From Pedococcus dokdonensis (GTDB lineage Bacteria; Actinomycetota; Actinomycetes; Actinomycetales; Dermatophilaceae), in contig NZ_LT629711.1 of the NCBI RefSeq assembly GCF_900104525.1, forward strand, positions 2,790,001 through 2,854,000: a stretch of DNA of 64,000 nucleotides, read 5' to 3'. The notes under the pieces were generated by a model. It ran no database searches, was not told the DNA's origin, and was given only the letters and a program-made list of their open reading frames with translations. Below are positions 42,290-51,158 of the stretch, piece by piece. The translations under genes and the position numbers were made by a program. The stretch's first letter is position 1. Each line of letters starts with the position of its first letter.

Positions 42290-42798
42290 TGTCCACGCCA
42301 ACGGCAACGGCCACGCGGAAGGAGGGCCGCTCCGAGTACGGGGTGGCCCTCCTCCTGCTGGTCCTGGGCGCCTGGGCCGTCATCGACGGCCTCAGCCTGA
42401 CCGACACGTCCTCGCGCGGACCGGTCAGCGCCAAGACCATGCCGGTCGCGGTGGGGCTGCTCCTGGTCGCGATGGCTGTCCTGCTCGTCGTCGACCTCCT
42501 CCGCGGTGGTCGCGGTGAGGCCGAGGGAGGCGAGGACGTCGACCTCAGCCACGGCAGCGACTGGCGCACCATCGGGTTGCTCGTCGCCTCGTTCGTCGCC
42601 AACGCCCTGCTCATCGAGCGGGTCGGCTGGCCGATCTCCGGGGCGATCCTGTTCTTCGGCACCACCTACGCACTGGGCGCCCGGCACTACGTCCGGATGG
42701 CCGTGATCGCCATCGTCCTGTCCGTGGGGTCCTGGTACCTCTTCTACCTCGGGCTCGACATCAAGCTCCCCGTCGGCCTGCTGAAGGGAATCCTCTGA
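42289..42798 (+). CDS. tctB: Tripartite tricarboxylate transporter small subunit (TctB)
   Basis: A 169-residue membrane protein with four hydrophobic segments ([40 protein letters not shown] and two near the C-terminus) separated by an acidic loop. TctB is the small permease subunit. TGATG overlaps couple it to genes on both sides. Confidence 0.9.
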   Translation: MSTPTATATRKEGRSEYGVALLLLVLGAWAVIDGLSLTDTSSRGPVSAKTMPVAVGLLLVAMAVLLVVDLLRGGRGEAEGGEDVDLSHGSDWRTIGLLVASFVANALLIERVGWPISGAILFFGTTYALGARHYVRMAVIAIVLSVGSWYLFYLGLDIKLPVGLLKGIL

Positions 42799-44357
42799 TG
42801 GATGGCATCAACGCCCTGATCGACGGTTTCGGCACCGCCCTGACCCCGGCCAACCTGCTCTACGCCGTCATCGGCGTCGTGCTCGGCACGGCCATCGGCG
42901 TGTTGCCCGGCATCGGTCCGGCCATGACCATCGCCCTGCTGCTGCCGCTGACCTTCACGCTCGAGCCGACCCAGGCCTTCATCATGTTCGCCGGGATCTA
43001 CTACGGCGGCATGTACGGCGGCTCGACCACCTCGATCCTGCTCAACACACCCGGCGAGAGTGCGTCGGTGATCACCGCCATCGAGGGCAACAAGATGGCC
43101 AAGCGCGGTCGCGGGGCGGCTGCCCTGGCGACGGCTGCCGTCGGCTCCTTCATCGCCGGCACCATCGGCACGCTCGGCCTGGCCCTGCTGGCGCCGCAGA
43201 TCGTCAAGCTGGCGATCAAGCTCGGCGCCCCCGACAAGTTCGCCATCATGCTGCTGGCCTTCATCGCCGTGACCACGGTCCTCGGATCGTCCAAGATCCG
43301 CGGGCTGGCGTCCCTCGGCATCGGTCTGCTCATCGGCACCATCGGCATCGACAAGTCCGCCGGTGGTCAGCAGCGGCTCACCCTGGGCATCCCCCAGCTG
43401 GCGGACGGCATCGACGTCGTCGTCGTCGCCGTCGGGCTGTTCGCCGTCGGCGAGGCACTCTGGGTCGCGGCGCACCTGCGCCGCACGAACGCGGAGATCG
43501 TCAAGGTCGACGGCGCCCGGATGAACAGGGAGGACTGGGGTCGCTCGTGGAAGCCGTGGCTCCGCGGCACGGTGATCGGCTTCCCGTTCGGCGCCATCCC
43601 GGCCGGCGGGGCGGAGATCCCCACCTTCCTCTCTTACGCCCTGGAGCGAAAGCTCAGCAAGCACCCCGAGGAGTTCGGCCACGGGGCCATCGAGGGCGTC
43701 GCCGGACCCGAGGCGACCAACAACGCCTCGGCGGCCGGCGGTCTGGTACCCCTTCTGACGCTCGGCATCCCGACCACGGCCACCGCCGCGGTGATGCTCG
43801 GCGCCTTCCAGAGCTACGGGATCGACCCGGGCCCACGCCTGCTCACCGACCACGCCGACCTGGTCTGGGCGCTGATCGCGTCCCTGTTCATCGGCAACAC
43901 CATCCTCCTCGCGCTCAACCTGCCCCTGGCCACGGTCTGGGCCAAGCTGCTGAACATCCCGCGCCCCTACCTCTACTCGGGCATCCTGTTCTTCGCCAGC
44001 ATCGGTGCGTACGCCACGAACACGTCGGCCTTCGACCTCTGGCTGCTCCTCATCATCGGCGTCCTCGGGTTCTTCATGCGCCGCTACGGGCTGCCCGTCG
44101 TCCCTGCGATCATCGGGATCATCCTGGGGCCGGTGGCGGAGTACCAGCTTCGCCAGGCCCTGCAGATCAGCGATGGTCAACTCTCCGGACTCGTCGACAC
44201 ACCGTTCTCCAAGGTGGTCTACGCCATCGCCATCATCCTGATCGTCGCGCCGATCGTCATCGACCGCACGCGCTCCCGCCGGGCGGGACCCGACGGCGGC
44301 GACGGTGACGGCACGCACCACGTCCCGCACCTGACCCCCAACACCGAAGGGAGCTGA
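42798..44357 (+). CDS. tctA: Tripartite tricarboxylate transporter large permease (TctA)
   Basis: The 519-residue protein, with about a dozen membrane segments, has the TctA signatures [39 protein letters not shown] and [20 protein letters not shown], and a second half-repeat, [20 protein letters not shown]. It carries out secondary transport of citrate-like acids with TctB and TctC. Which acid is moved cannot be read from sequence. Confidence 0.94.
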   Translation: MDGINALIDGFGTALTPANLLYAVIGVVLGTAIGVLPGIGPAMTIALLLPLTFTLEPTQAFIMFAGIYYGGMYGGSTTSILLNTPGESASVITAIEGNKMAKRGRGAAALATAAVGSFIAGTIGTLGLALLAPQIVKLAIKLGAPDKFAIMLLAFIAVTTVLGSSKIRGLASLGIGLLIGTIGIDKSAGGQQRLTLGIPQLADGIDVVVVAVGLFAVGEALWVAAHLRRTNAEIVKVDGARMNREDWGRSWKPWLRGTVIGFPFGAIPAGGAEIPTFLSYALERKLSKHPEEFGHGAIEGVAGPEATNNASAAGGLVPLLTLGIPTTATAAVMLGAFQSYGIDPGPRLLTDHADLVWALIASLFIGNTILLALNLPLATVWAKLLNIPRPYLYSGILFFASIGAYATNTSAFDLWLLLIIGVLGFFMRRYGLPVVPAIIGIILGPVAEYQLRQALQISDGQLSGLVDTPFSKVVYAIAIILIVAPIVIDRTRSRRAGPDGGDGDGTHHVPHLTPNTEGS

Positions 44358-44359
44358 CC

Positions 44360-44755
44360 ATGGCGATCGTCGTGGGCTACGTGCCCCGTCCCGAGGGCCG
44401 GGCCGCACTCGACCGGGCGATCGAGGAGGCGGCCCTGCGGGGCAGCCGCCTCGTCGTCCTCAACGTCAGCCGTGGCGACGCGCTGGTCGACCCGCGCTAT
44501 GCCGGTGCGGACGACTGGGACGCGGTCAAGGCGCAGCTCGAGGCGTCGGGGGTGGAGCACGAGGTCGCCCAGGCGATCGAGGCACGGGACCCGGCCGACC
44601 AGCTGCTCAAGGTGGCCGAGGAGACCAACGCCGAGCTCATCGTCATCGGCCTGCGCCGCCGCACCCCGGTCGGCAAGCTGATCATGGGCAGCGCGGCCCA
44701 GACGGTGCTCCTCGAGGCCGATGCGCCGGTGCTCGCGGTCAAGGCTCCGAAGTGA
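44360..44755 (+). CDS. Universal stress protein (UspA family)
   Basis: A 131-residue single Usp domain: [40 protein letters not shown] and [16 protein letters not shown]. The glycine-rich loop, normally G-2x-G-9x-G-S/T, is partly kept, so ATP binding is possible. It starts 2 bp after tctA. Usp genes often end TctCBA-type operons, but a role there is not established. Confidence 0.88.
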   Translation: MAIVVGYVPRPEGRAALDRAIEEAALRGSRLVVLNVSRGDALVDPRYAGADDWDAVKAQLEASGVEHEVAQAIEARDPADQLLKVAEETNAELIVIGLRRRTPVGKLIMGSAAQTVLLEADAPVLAVKAPK

Positions 44756-44765
44756 CGGGGCGCTG

Positions 44766-45242
44766 ATGGGCACGGTGTCGACGGCCGACCTCTACGACGA
44801 GCACGGTGACGCCCTCCAGTCCTGCTCCGTGCAGTTCCGGCACTACGGCGGCAAGCCGTCCTTCGAGGGCACCATCACGACGATCCGCTGCCACCGCGAC
44901 AACGCGCTGGTCAAGGCGGCCCTGGCCGAGGACGGCGCTGGCAAGGTGCTGGTCGTCGACGGCGGCGGCTCGCTCGAGTCGGCGCTGATGGGTGACCTCA
45001 TCGCGGGCAGCGCGGTCGACCACGGGTGGGAGGGCGTCGTGGTCCACGGCGCCGTGCGGGACGTCGCCGCCCTGCGCGAGCTCGCCCTGGGGGCACTGGC
45101 CCTGGGCTCCAACCCGCGCAAGAGCGCCAAGGACGGGGTCGGCGAGCGGGACGTGGTGGTCAGCTTCGGCGGCGTCGACTTCGCCCCGGGACAACACCTC
45201 TACGCCGACGAGGACGGCATCCTGGTCACCCGCGCGGACTGA
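44766..45242 (+). CDS. RraA/HMG-aldolase family protein
   Basis: The 158-residue protein has the family core [40 protein letters not shown] and [20 protein letters not shown]. Residues matching the metal/phosphate site of 4-hydroxy-4-methyl-2-oxoglutarate/oxaloacetate aldolases (Asp of GDL, Arg-Asp of VRD) are present. Next to a tricarboxylate transporter, a class II aldolase/decarboxylase acting on a C4-C7 oxo-acid is more plausible than RNase E inhibition. ATG 44766. Confidence 0.85.
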   Translation: MGTVSTADLYDEHGDALQSCSVQFRHYGGKPSFEGTITTIRCHRDNALVKAALAEDGAGKVLVVDGGGSLESALMGDLIAGSAVDHGWEGVVVHGAVRDVAALRELALGALALGSNPRKSAKDGVGERDVVVSFGGVDFAPGQHLYADEDGILVTRAD

Positions 45243-45292
45243 ACCGCCCCGCCCTGGTGAGCCCACGGCCTACCAAGGCGTCTCGCACCTGA

Positions 45293-45298
45293 GACACT
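45293..45298 (+). promoter_or_regulatory. -10 box for leaderless IclR-gene mRNA
   Basis: GACACT ends 6 nt before GTG 45305; no ribosome-binding site is present. Confidence 0.45.
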
Positions 45299-45304
45299 GC
45301 GGCC

Positions 45305-46066
45305 GTGGCCAACGCACCCGCCGCCAAGCACGCCCTCACGCTCCTCACCCTGCTGGCGCGGCACACCGAACCGCTCCCGGCCGGCTCGATCGCGCGCGAG
45401 CTGGGGCTCCCCCGGTCCACGACCTACCACCTGCTGGCCGTCCTGAGGGATGCCGGCTTCGTGACCCACCTGGAGGAGGAGCGCCGGTACGGGCTCGGCG
45501 TCGCGGCGTTCGAGCTCGGCTCGGCCTACCAGCGCCAGGCCCCCCTCCAGCGCATCGCGCGCCCGCTGCTCGGGCGGCTGGTCGACCAGACCACCCACAA
45601 CGCCCACCTCGCGGTGCTGCACGGACGTGACGTCCTCTACGTCATCGAGGAGCGCGCGCCCGGGCGGCCGCTGCTGGTCACCGACGTGGGAGTGCGGCTG
45701 CCTGCCACGCTCACCGCCAGCGGGCTCGCCATGCTGGCGCGACTCCCTGCCGCCCAGGTGCGGGCGCTCTTCCCGCACCGTGACACGCTCGTGCAGCGAG
45801 ACGGGCACGGACCGACCTCCGTCAGCGAGCTGCGGCGCGAGCTGAGCACGGTGCGCACCCGCGGCTACGCGACCGAGGACGACTCGGTGAGCGCCGGGCT
45901 GTCGTCGGTCGCCCAGGCCGTGCTCGACCACACCGGCCACCCCGTCGCAGGGGTGGCGCTGACCTTCCCGCGCGACGAGGTGGACGACCCCGAGCGCGCC
46001 AGGCTCGTCACCGCCGTCTCCAGGGCCGCCGCCACGCTGACGGCACGCATCGGCGGGGTCCACTGA
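45305..46066 (+). CDS. IclR-family transcriptional regulator
   Basis: The 253-residue protein has an N-terminal winged helix (about 5-65: KHALTLLTLLARHTEPLPAG, ELGLPRSTTYHLLAVLRDAG) and a C-terminal effector domain with TLTASGLAMLARLP, RGYATEDDSVSAGLSSVAQA and HPVAGVALTFP. IclR proteins sense organic acids and regulate their catabolism. It is downstream of the transporter-aldolase genes but has its own promoter. Confidence 0.9.
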   Translation: MANAPAAKHALTLLTLLARHTEPLPAGSIARELGLPRSTTYHLLAVLRDAGFVTHLEEERRYGLGVAAFELGSAYQRQAPLQRIARPLLGRLVDQTTHNAHLAVLHGRDVLYVIEERAPGRPLLVTDVGVRLPATLTASGLAMLARLPAAQVRALFPHRDTLVQRDGHGPTSVSELRRELSTVRTRGYATEDDSVSAGLSSVAQAVLDHTGHPVAGVALTFPRDEVDDPERARLVTAVSRAAATLTARIGGVH

Positions 46067-46115
46067 CCCGGGCGGTCCGGCTGCCACACTCGAGGCGGTC
46101 ACGAGGGGTGAGGTC

Positions 46116-46817
46116 ATGGTCACGACGACGCACGTGTCGGCCGGTCGGCGACGCCGACAGCGGCTGCGCCGCACCCTGGTGGTGACCGCGCTGCTCGTGG
46201 CGGCCGCGGGCACCGCCGGGTATGCCGCGTGGCACGACGACGCGACCACCCCCACCGCCGCGGCCGGTCAGGCTGTGGGCGACCAGGTGCGTGGGGCGCC
46301 GACCCAGGGCTCGCCGAAGACTTCCAAGCCCAAGGTGGCGTCGACCAGAGCGAGCCCGAAACCCAAGGGCCGCAACGGTTTCGCCCCCGTGATGACCGAC
46401 CGCATCCCTGCCCCGACGACGTCGCTGGCGCTGTCGGCGGCCGTCCCGGGCACGACCAACATGCAGCCCTCGGCGGCTGGGGCGTTCGAGCGGGCGTTCG
46501 CGGACGCCCGCGTCGAGGGGCTGGATCCGGAGATCCGCTCCGCGTGGCGCAGCGAGCAGTGGCAGCAGGTCCTCTTCGACCGGGCCGTCGCGAAGTACGG
46601 CTCCGAGGTCGAGGCCGGCAAGTGGGTGCTCTCGCCCGGACGGTCGGCGCACGTCAAGGGCTACGCGATCGACGTGCACCCGCGGGCGATGGCGGCCTGG
46701 CTCGAGACGCGCGGCACGGCCTACGGGATCTGTCGCACCTACGACAACGAGTGGTGGCACTTCGAGTACCTCGCCACCTCGACCTGCCCGGCTCGCCAGC
46801 CCACCGCCGCCGGCTGA
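46116..46817 (+). CDS. Secreted D,D-carboxypeptidase-like protein (VanY/peptidase M15)
   Basis: The 233-residue product has an Arg-rich n-region and one hydrophobic helix (about 20-38) for export or anchoring, a Lys/Pro/Ser-rich spacer and a VanY domain. Zinc ligands are visible in SAHVKGYAIDVHP (His 179, Asp 186) and EWWHFEY (catalytic Glu 212, His 215). It should trim D-alanyl peptides of peptidoglycan. GAGGGGTGAGG lies upstream of ATG 46116. Confidence 0.88.
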   Translation: MVTTTHVSAGRRRRQRLRRTLVVTALLVAAAGTAGYAAWHDDATTPTAAAGQAVGDQVRGAPTQGSPKTSKPKVASTRASPKPKGRNGFAPVMTDRIPAPTTSLALSAAVPGTTNMQPSAAGAFERAFADARVEGLDPEIRSAWRSEQWQQVLFDRAVAKYGSEVEAGKWVLSPGRSAHVKGYAIDVHPRAMAAWLETRGTAYGICRTYDNEWWHFEYLATSTCPARQPTAAG

Positions 46818-46845
46818 CCCGCACGGGGCCAGCCGACGGCAGGGC

Positions 46846-48309
46846 TCAGACGCCGATCTTGTGCCACGGCCCCCAGATCGCGAAGGTGAGGCCGGCACTG
46901 GCCTGGATGTTGACGAACAACGTCCGCTTGTCCGGGCTGAAGGTCGAGCCGGCGAACTCGTCGTCGAACCGCGGCGTGCCGTTGGCGTTGGCCGCCCGGT
47001 TGAGCGCGATGTCCCAGAGCTGGCCGCCCTTGTTGAGCCCGCGGATGTAGTTGTCCTCGTTGCTGTCCTCACACACGACCAGGGTGCCGCGGTTGCTGAC
47101 CGTGATGTTGTCGGGGAAGTCGAACGTCTGCTTGCCGGGCGACTGGTAGACGAGGCGCAGCTTCTCCGACCGGGTGTCGTAGGCCCACACCTGGCCGAAG
47201 CCGTTGCCGTAGCCGTTGACCAGCTCGGCCCCCGTCTCGGCATCGCCCCCACCCTGGGTCGAGGTGAAGTAGACGACCCCGTTGTCGTAGATCTGGCCCT
47301 CGAGCCGGGAGAAGCCGGCTGCGCCCAGGGCCCGACCCTGGTCGCCGACAGCCACGAGAGCGGAGTCGTTGCTCGGCAGGACGCCGCCCGGCCCCGGCGT
47401 GAAGGTCGGGTCGGGGTCGGCGATGTCCACCCACTCCACGGAGTAGACCGCACCCTTGGCCTGGCGGGCCTCGAGGTGGGCGTTGGGCTTTCCCTTCACG
47501 GCGAGCATCTGCAGGTGGCCGTCGTTGTCGAGGTGTCCGCTCTGCATCGGGTTGGTGCCCGGCGTGTAGCGGTAGAAGCCCGACGGGAACGCGAAGTTGT
47601 CCTCGGTGAGGTAGAGCCGGCCCTCACGCGGGTCGAAGGACACCGCCTCGTGCGCGAACCGTCCCGCCCTGGTGATCGGCATCGCCGCCGAGCGCCCGCT
47701 GACCGGGACCTCGAAGACGTAGCCGTGCTTCTTCATGAAGCCCGCGTTGGAGGCCCCGGTGAAGTCCGGGCCGACGTCGGGGCCGTTGACGGTCTCCTCG
47801 CAGGTCACCCACGCACCCCAGGGCATCTGGCCGCCGGAGCAGTTGTTCGCGGTGCCGTTGATGGCGGTGTGCTCGCCGAGCACCTCGCCCTCACCGGTCA
47901 CGTCGATGTGCACGCAGCCGCCGCGGGCACCGGTGTCGTAGGTCCACGACCCCACCGCCCCGAACGGAGCCCCGCTGCCGGCGACCTCGTGGTTGCGGAT
48001 CAGGGTGACGGCCCCATCCGGCCCCTCGAAGGCACCCATGCCGTCGTGGCGTCCGGGCATGGTCTTGCCGTCGACCAGGGGCGGCGGCACCGACTGGGTG
48101 TCGTGGAACGAGCGATAGCTGAACCCTTCGGGCAGGTGCAGCCGCACCTTGCCGTCACGCAGGTCGGGCGTCGGGCGCAGACCACGGAAGGGCGCTGCGC
48201 CGATCGCCGAGGCAGGCCCTGCCACCAGCCCGGCGAAGGGTCCGGCCATCGCCACTCCCCCTGCCACTGCTGCGCTCCCCTTCAGGAACGTCCTTCTCTC
48301 GAGCGTCAT
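46846..48309 (-). CDS. Tat-exported PhoX-like phosphatase (DUF839)
   Basis: The 487-residue product begins MTLERRTFLKGSAAVAGGVA, a twin-arginine signal with RRTFLKG, and continues as a PhoX-type beta-propeller: LIRNHEVAGSGAP, CSGGQMPWGAWVTCEETVNG, FAHEAVSFDPREGRLYLTED, NITVSNRGTLVVCEDSNEDN and AGSTFSPDKRTLFVNIQ. PhoX enzymes are calcium/iron alkaline phosphatases folded before export. The Cys-Glu-Glu (CEE) and CEDS positions match PhoX metal sites. ATG 48309 follows GAAGGAGA. Confidence 0.88.
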   Translation of the reverse strand: MTLERRTFLKGSAAVAGGVAMAGPFAGLVAGPASAIGAAPFRGLRPTPDLRDGKVRLHLPEGFSYRSFHDTQSVPPPLVDGKTMPGRHDGMGAFEGPDGAVTLIRNHEVAGSGAPFGAVGSWTYDTGARGGCVHIDVTGEGEVLGEHTAINGTANNCSGGQMPWGAWVTCEETVNGPDVGPDFTGASNAGFMKKHGYVFEVPVSGRSAAMPITRAGRFAHEAVSFDPREGRLYLTEDNFAFPSGFYRYTPGTNPMQSGHLDNDGHLQMLAVKGKPNAHLEARQAKGAVYSVEWVDIADPDPTFTPGPGGVLPSNDSALVAVGDQGRALGAAGFSRLEGQIYDNGVVYFTSTQGGGDAETGAELVNGYGNGFGQVWAYDTRSEKLRLVYQSPGKQTFDFPDNITVSNRGTLVVCEDSNEDNYIRGLNKGGQLWDIALNRAANANGTPRFDDEFAGSTFSPDKRTLFVNIQASAGLTFAIWGPWHKIGV

Positions 48310-48398
48310 CAGGTTCTCCTTCGAGTGCGGTCGAATCTCGTCAACGTAGCCCCGACCCACACCCCACCGGAACCCCCGCAGCACCCTCCTCGACCCAT

Positions 48399-48404
48399 CA
48401 CAAT
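48399..48404 (+). promoter_or_regulatory. -10 box for leaderless mobA-like mRNA
   Basis: CACAAT ends 6 nt before GTG 48411. Confidence 0.45.
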
Positions 48405-48410
48405 GGGCCG

Positions 48411-48994
48411 GTGACCTCGGACGACACCACCACGACCCCGACGACCGCCGTGGTCCTGTGCGGGGGCGAGGGACGACGGTTCGGGGGCGACAAGACCCGG
48501 GCCGCCCTGGCAGGCGCGACCCTGCTCGACCACCTCCTCGACGGCCTCCCGCACGACTGGCGGGTCATCTGCGTGGGCGGGTCCAGACCCACCCGTCGAC
48601 CCGTCACGTGGTGTCGGGAGGACCCGCCCGGCGGCGGCCCGGTGGCCGCGCTCGCCGCCGCCCTCGACCTGCTCGACGGTCCTGTCGTCGTCCTGCTCGG
48701 TGGCGACATGCCGTATGCCGCGGGGCCGGCTCCCGCGCTCGTCGCCACGCTCCAGCGCTCCCCGAGCTCGACGCGGTGGTCGGACGCGATGGCGACGGCC
48801 GCCTCCAACCGCTGCTCGCGGCATACCGGACCGCGGCGCTGGTGCGCGCCCTCCCCGCCGAGCCGGCCGGCACCCCGCTCATGCGCCTGCTCGACGCACT
48901 GCGCACCGAGGTGGTCGCGGTGGGCGGGGAGGCGACCCTGGACGTCGACACCCCCGACGACCTCGCGCGAGCCCGCCATAGGCTCGACCCGTGA
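48411..48994 (+). pseudogene. mobA: MobA-like molybdenum cofactor guanylyltransferase, one frameshift
   Basis: The first part (48411 to about 48755) reads AVVLCGGEGRRFGGDKTRAA, the nucleotidyltransferase signature, and VVLLGGDMPYAAGPAPALVA. The rest is in the next frame: LPELDAVVGRDGDGRLQPLL, AYRTAALVRALPAE, LMRLLDALRTEVVAVGG and VDTPDDLARARHRLDP, ending at 48994. Restoring one base in CAGCGCTC near 48755 joins them, for a roughly normal 194-residue MobA. MobA attaches GMP to molybdopterin. It is a real mutation or a sequencing error; the 3' end overlaps the next gene normally, which argues the reading frame is otherwise under selection. Confidence 0.8.
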
Positions 48995-49968
48995 AGGCGA
49001 TCACCCTCCCCGAGCCCGGCGACGCGTCCGCGCTCGTCCTGGCCGACGTCCCCGACCCGCAGCCCGCGCCCGGGGAGGTGCGGATCCGGGTCGCCGGCGC
49101 CGGCGTGAACCGGGCCGACGTGATGCAGCGGATGGGGCTCTACCCTCCTCCGCCGGGTGCACCCGACTACCCGGGGCTCGAGGTGAGCGGCACGGTCGAC
49201 GCGCTCGGCGACGGCGTCGACACCTGGTCGGTGGGTGACGAGGTGTGCGCGCTGCTGTCGGGCGGCGGTTACGCCGAGCTGGTCTGCGTGCCGGCCGGAC
49301 AGGTGCTGCCGGTCCCCGCAGGCGTCGACCTGGTGGACGCCGCCGCGCTGCCCGAGGTGGTGAGCACGGTGTGGTCGAACGTCTTCATGACCGCCAACCT
49401 GCTCCCCGGGCAGACCCTCCTCGTGCACGGCGGGTCGTCCGGCATCGGCACGATGGCCATCCAGCTCGCCCGCGAGGTGGGGGCCCGGGTGGCGGTGACC
49501 GCCGGCTCCGCCGAGAAGCTCGAGGCCTGCCGTCGGCTGGGCGCGGAGGTCCTGGTGAACTACCGGGAGCAGGACTTCGTGGACGAGGTCCGCGCGGCGA
49601 CGGGCGGTGCGGGCGTCGACGTCATCCTCGACAACATGGGCGCCAAGTACCTCGCCCGCAATGTCGAGGCGCTCGCCGTCAACGGCCGGCTGGTCGTGAT
49701 CGGGCTGCAGGGTGGCGCCAAGGCCGAGCTCGACCTCGGCCTCATGCTGCGCAAGCGGGTGGCCGTGGTCGCGACCTCGCTGCGCGCCCGCCCCGCCGAC
49801 GAGAAGGCCGCCATCGTCGCGGCGGTCCGCGAGCACGTCTGGCCGCTGGTGGAGTCGGGCCGGGTGGTCCCCGTGGTCCAGGGCCGCCACCCGCTCGCCG
49901 ACGCCGCCGAGGCACACCGCGAGCTCGAGGCCAGCGGCCACGTCGGCAAGCTCCTGCTCGTCCCCTGA
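48991..49968 (+). CDS. Zinc-free NAD(P)H:quinone oxidoreductase family protein
   Basis: A 325-residue medium-chain reductase: AGAGVNRADVMQRMGLYPPP, DYPGLEVSGTV, the nucleotide-binding VHGGSSGIGTMAIQLAREVG and VILDNMGAKYLARNV. The zinc-ligand cysteines of alcohol dehydrogenases are absent, as in QOR/crotonase-type PIG3 reductases. It reduces quinones or enones with NADPH. GTG 48991 overlaps the MobA stop (GTGA). Confidence 0.9.
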   Translation: MKAITLPEPGDASALVLADVPDPQPAPGEVRIRVAGAGVNRADVMQRMGLYPPPPGAPDYPGLEVSGTVDALGDGVDTWSVGDEVCALLSGGGYAELVCVPAGQVLPVPAGVDLVDAAALPEVVSTVWSNVFMTANLLPGQTLLVHGGSSGIGTMAIQLAREVGARVAVTAGSAEKLEACRRLGAEVLVNYREQDFVDEVRAATGGAGVDVILDNMGAKYLARNVEALAVNGRLVVIGLQGGAKAELDLGLMLRKRVAVVATSLRARPADEKAAIVAAVREHVWPLVESGRVVPVVQGRHPLADAAEAHRELEASGHVGKLLLVP

Positions 49969-50004
49969 CCCAGCGAGTCGTCACCCAGCGGCGGCGAGGT
50001 CTGC

Positions 50005-50010
50005 CACCCT
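50005..50010 (+). promoter_or_regulatory. -10 box for leaderless DUF1304 mRNA
   Basis: CACCCT ends 6 nt before ATG 50017. Confidence 0.4.
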
Positions 50011-50016
50011 GAACCC

Positions 50017-50379
50017 ATGAACGCTGTCGCCACCGTGCTCGTGGCCCTGGTCGCCCTCATCCACGTCTACATCGTGGTGCTCGAGATGGTCCTGTGGACC
50101 ACCCCTCGGGGACAGGCGGCCTTCGGGCTGACACCCGAGTTCGCCCAGCAGACCAAGGCGCTGGCCGCCAACCAGGGGCTCTACAACGGGTTCCTCGCTG
50201 CCGGGCTCATCTGGGGCCTGGTCGGGCCCGAGCACCTGCGGTTCGGGTTCCAGGTCTTCTTCACGCTGTGCGTCGTGGTCGCCGGCCTCTACGGTGCCGC
50301 GACCGCCAGCCGCAAGATCCTGTTCGTCCAGGCGCTGCCCGGCGCGCTCGCGCTCGCGGCGGTCCTGGTCGCGCACTGA
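50017..50379 (+). CDS. DUF1304 membrane protein
   Basis: The 120-residue protein has four hydrophobic helices (starting at about 1, 54, 75 and 101) and the family-typical HVYIVVLEMVLW, LAANQGLYNGFLAAGLIWGL and VAGLYGAATASRKIL. Function unknown; members are small inner-membrane proteins. It stands alone. Confidence 0.85.
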   Translation: MNAVATVLVALVALIHVYIVVLEMVLWTTPRGQAAFGLTPEFAQQTKALAANQGLYNGFLAAGLIWGLVGPEHLRFGFQVFFTLCVVVAGLYGAATASRKILFVQALPGALALAAVLVAH

Positions 50380-50401
50380 CCCGCCACCGCCCAGTCCCTG
50401 C

Positions 50402-50431
50402 TTGACGTTCCGGGGTAATACTCGGTATACA
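50402..50431 (+). promoter_or_regulatory. Promoter of the padR-ABC operon
   Basis: TTGACG (50402-50407) and TATACA (50426-50431) are 18 bp apart, close to the sigma-70 consensus, and overlap the first PadR repeat. Confidence 0.6.
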
Positions 50432-50460
50432 TCTCCTCACCAGCAGTAATACTGGGTATG
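50415..50460 (+). promoter_or_regulatory. Two direct repeats, likely PadR operator
   Basis: GTAATACTCGGTATAC (50415-50430) and GTAATACTGGGTATG (50446-50460) are repeated with a 31-bp offset, about three helical turns. The A+T content stands out from the surroundings, and the sites overlap and follow the promoter. Autoregulation by the PadR protein at 50493 is inferred. Confidence 0.65.
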
Positions 50461-50492
50461 TAGGGGACACCACACCGGGGATCGGGGGCCGC

Positions 50493-51158
50493 ATGTCGGT
50501 CAAGCAAGGGTTGCTGGCACTGCTGGCGACCGAACCGATGTACGGCGCGCGGCTGCGTGCCGAGTTCGAGGCCAGGACCGGGGGGACCTGGCCGCTCAAC
50601 GTCGGGCAGGTCTACACGACACTGGCCCGGCTCGAGCGCGACGGGCTGGTCGAGGTCGACGGTGAGGACGCGGAGGGCCGGATCTCCTACCGGTTGACCC
50701 GCACCGGGCGCGCCGAGGTCGCCCAGTGGTGGGTCTCCCCCGTCACGCGCGAGAGCACGCCGCGGGACGAGCTGGTGATCAAGCTCGCGCTGGCGGTCAC
50801 CGTCAAGGGCGTCGACGTCCACCGGGTGGTGCAGACCCAGCGCACCGCGACCCTGCGCCACCTCCAGGACCTGACCCGCCTCAAGCAGCGGGCCACCACC
50901 CACCACGAGGAGGCCGCGGATGGCGACGGCGACGTCGACCTGGCCTGGCTGCTCGTCCTCGAGAACCTCATCTACGCCGGCGAGGCCGAGGTCCGCTGGC
51001 TCGACCACGTCGAGGCTCGGCTGGTGCGCGAGGCGAACCGCCCGCGCCCGGCACGAGCCGACCGCACGACACCCGGCACCACAGCGGGCACCACGTCCGA
51101 CCCTGCGATGGGGGCCATCGCAGACCTGAGCACCACCACCGAGGGGGCAGCACGATGA
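50493..51158 (+). CDS. PadR-family transcriptional regulator
   Basis: The 221-residue protein has the PadR winged helix (about 1-80: VKQGLLALLATEPMYGARLR, NVGQVYTTLARLERDGLVEV, RISYRLTRTGRAEVAQWW), a helical C-terminal (Vir_act_alpha_C-like) dimerisation domain and a disordered Thr/Arg tail. PadR proteins typically repress drug- or envelope-stress exporters; the downstream MacB/FtsX-type pair fits. The 3' end overlaps the ATPase gene (ATGA). Confidence 0.92.
   Translation: MSVKQGLLALLATEPMYGARLRAEFEARTGGTWPLNVGQVYTTLARLERDGLVEVDGEDAEGRISYRLTRTGRAEVAQWWVSPVTRESTPRDELVIKLALAVTVKGVDVHRVVQTQRTATLRHLQDLTRLKQRATTHHEEAADGDGDVDLAWLLVLENLIYAGEAEVRWLDHVEARLVREANRPRPARADRTTPGTTAGTTSDPAMGAIADLSTTTEGAAR

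Noticed and set aside
42744..44408. Minus-strand open frame opposite tctA
   Set aside because: Shadow of the TctA coding strand, with no domain.
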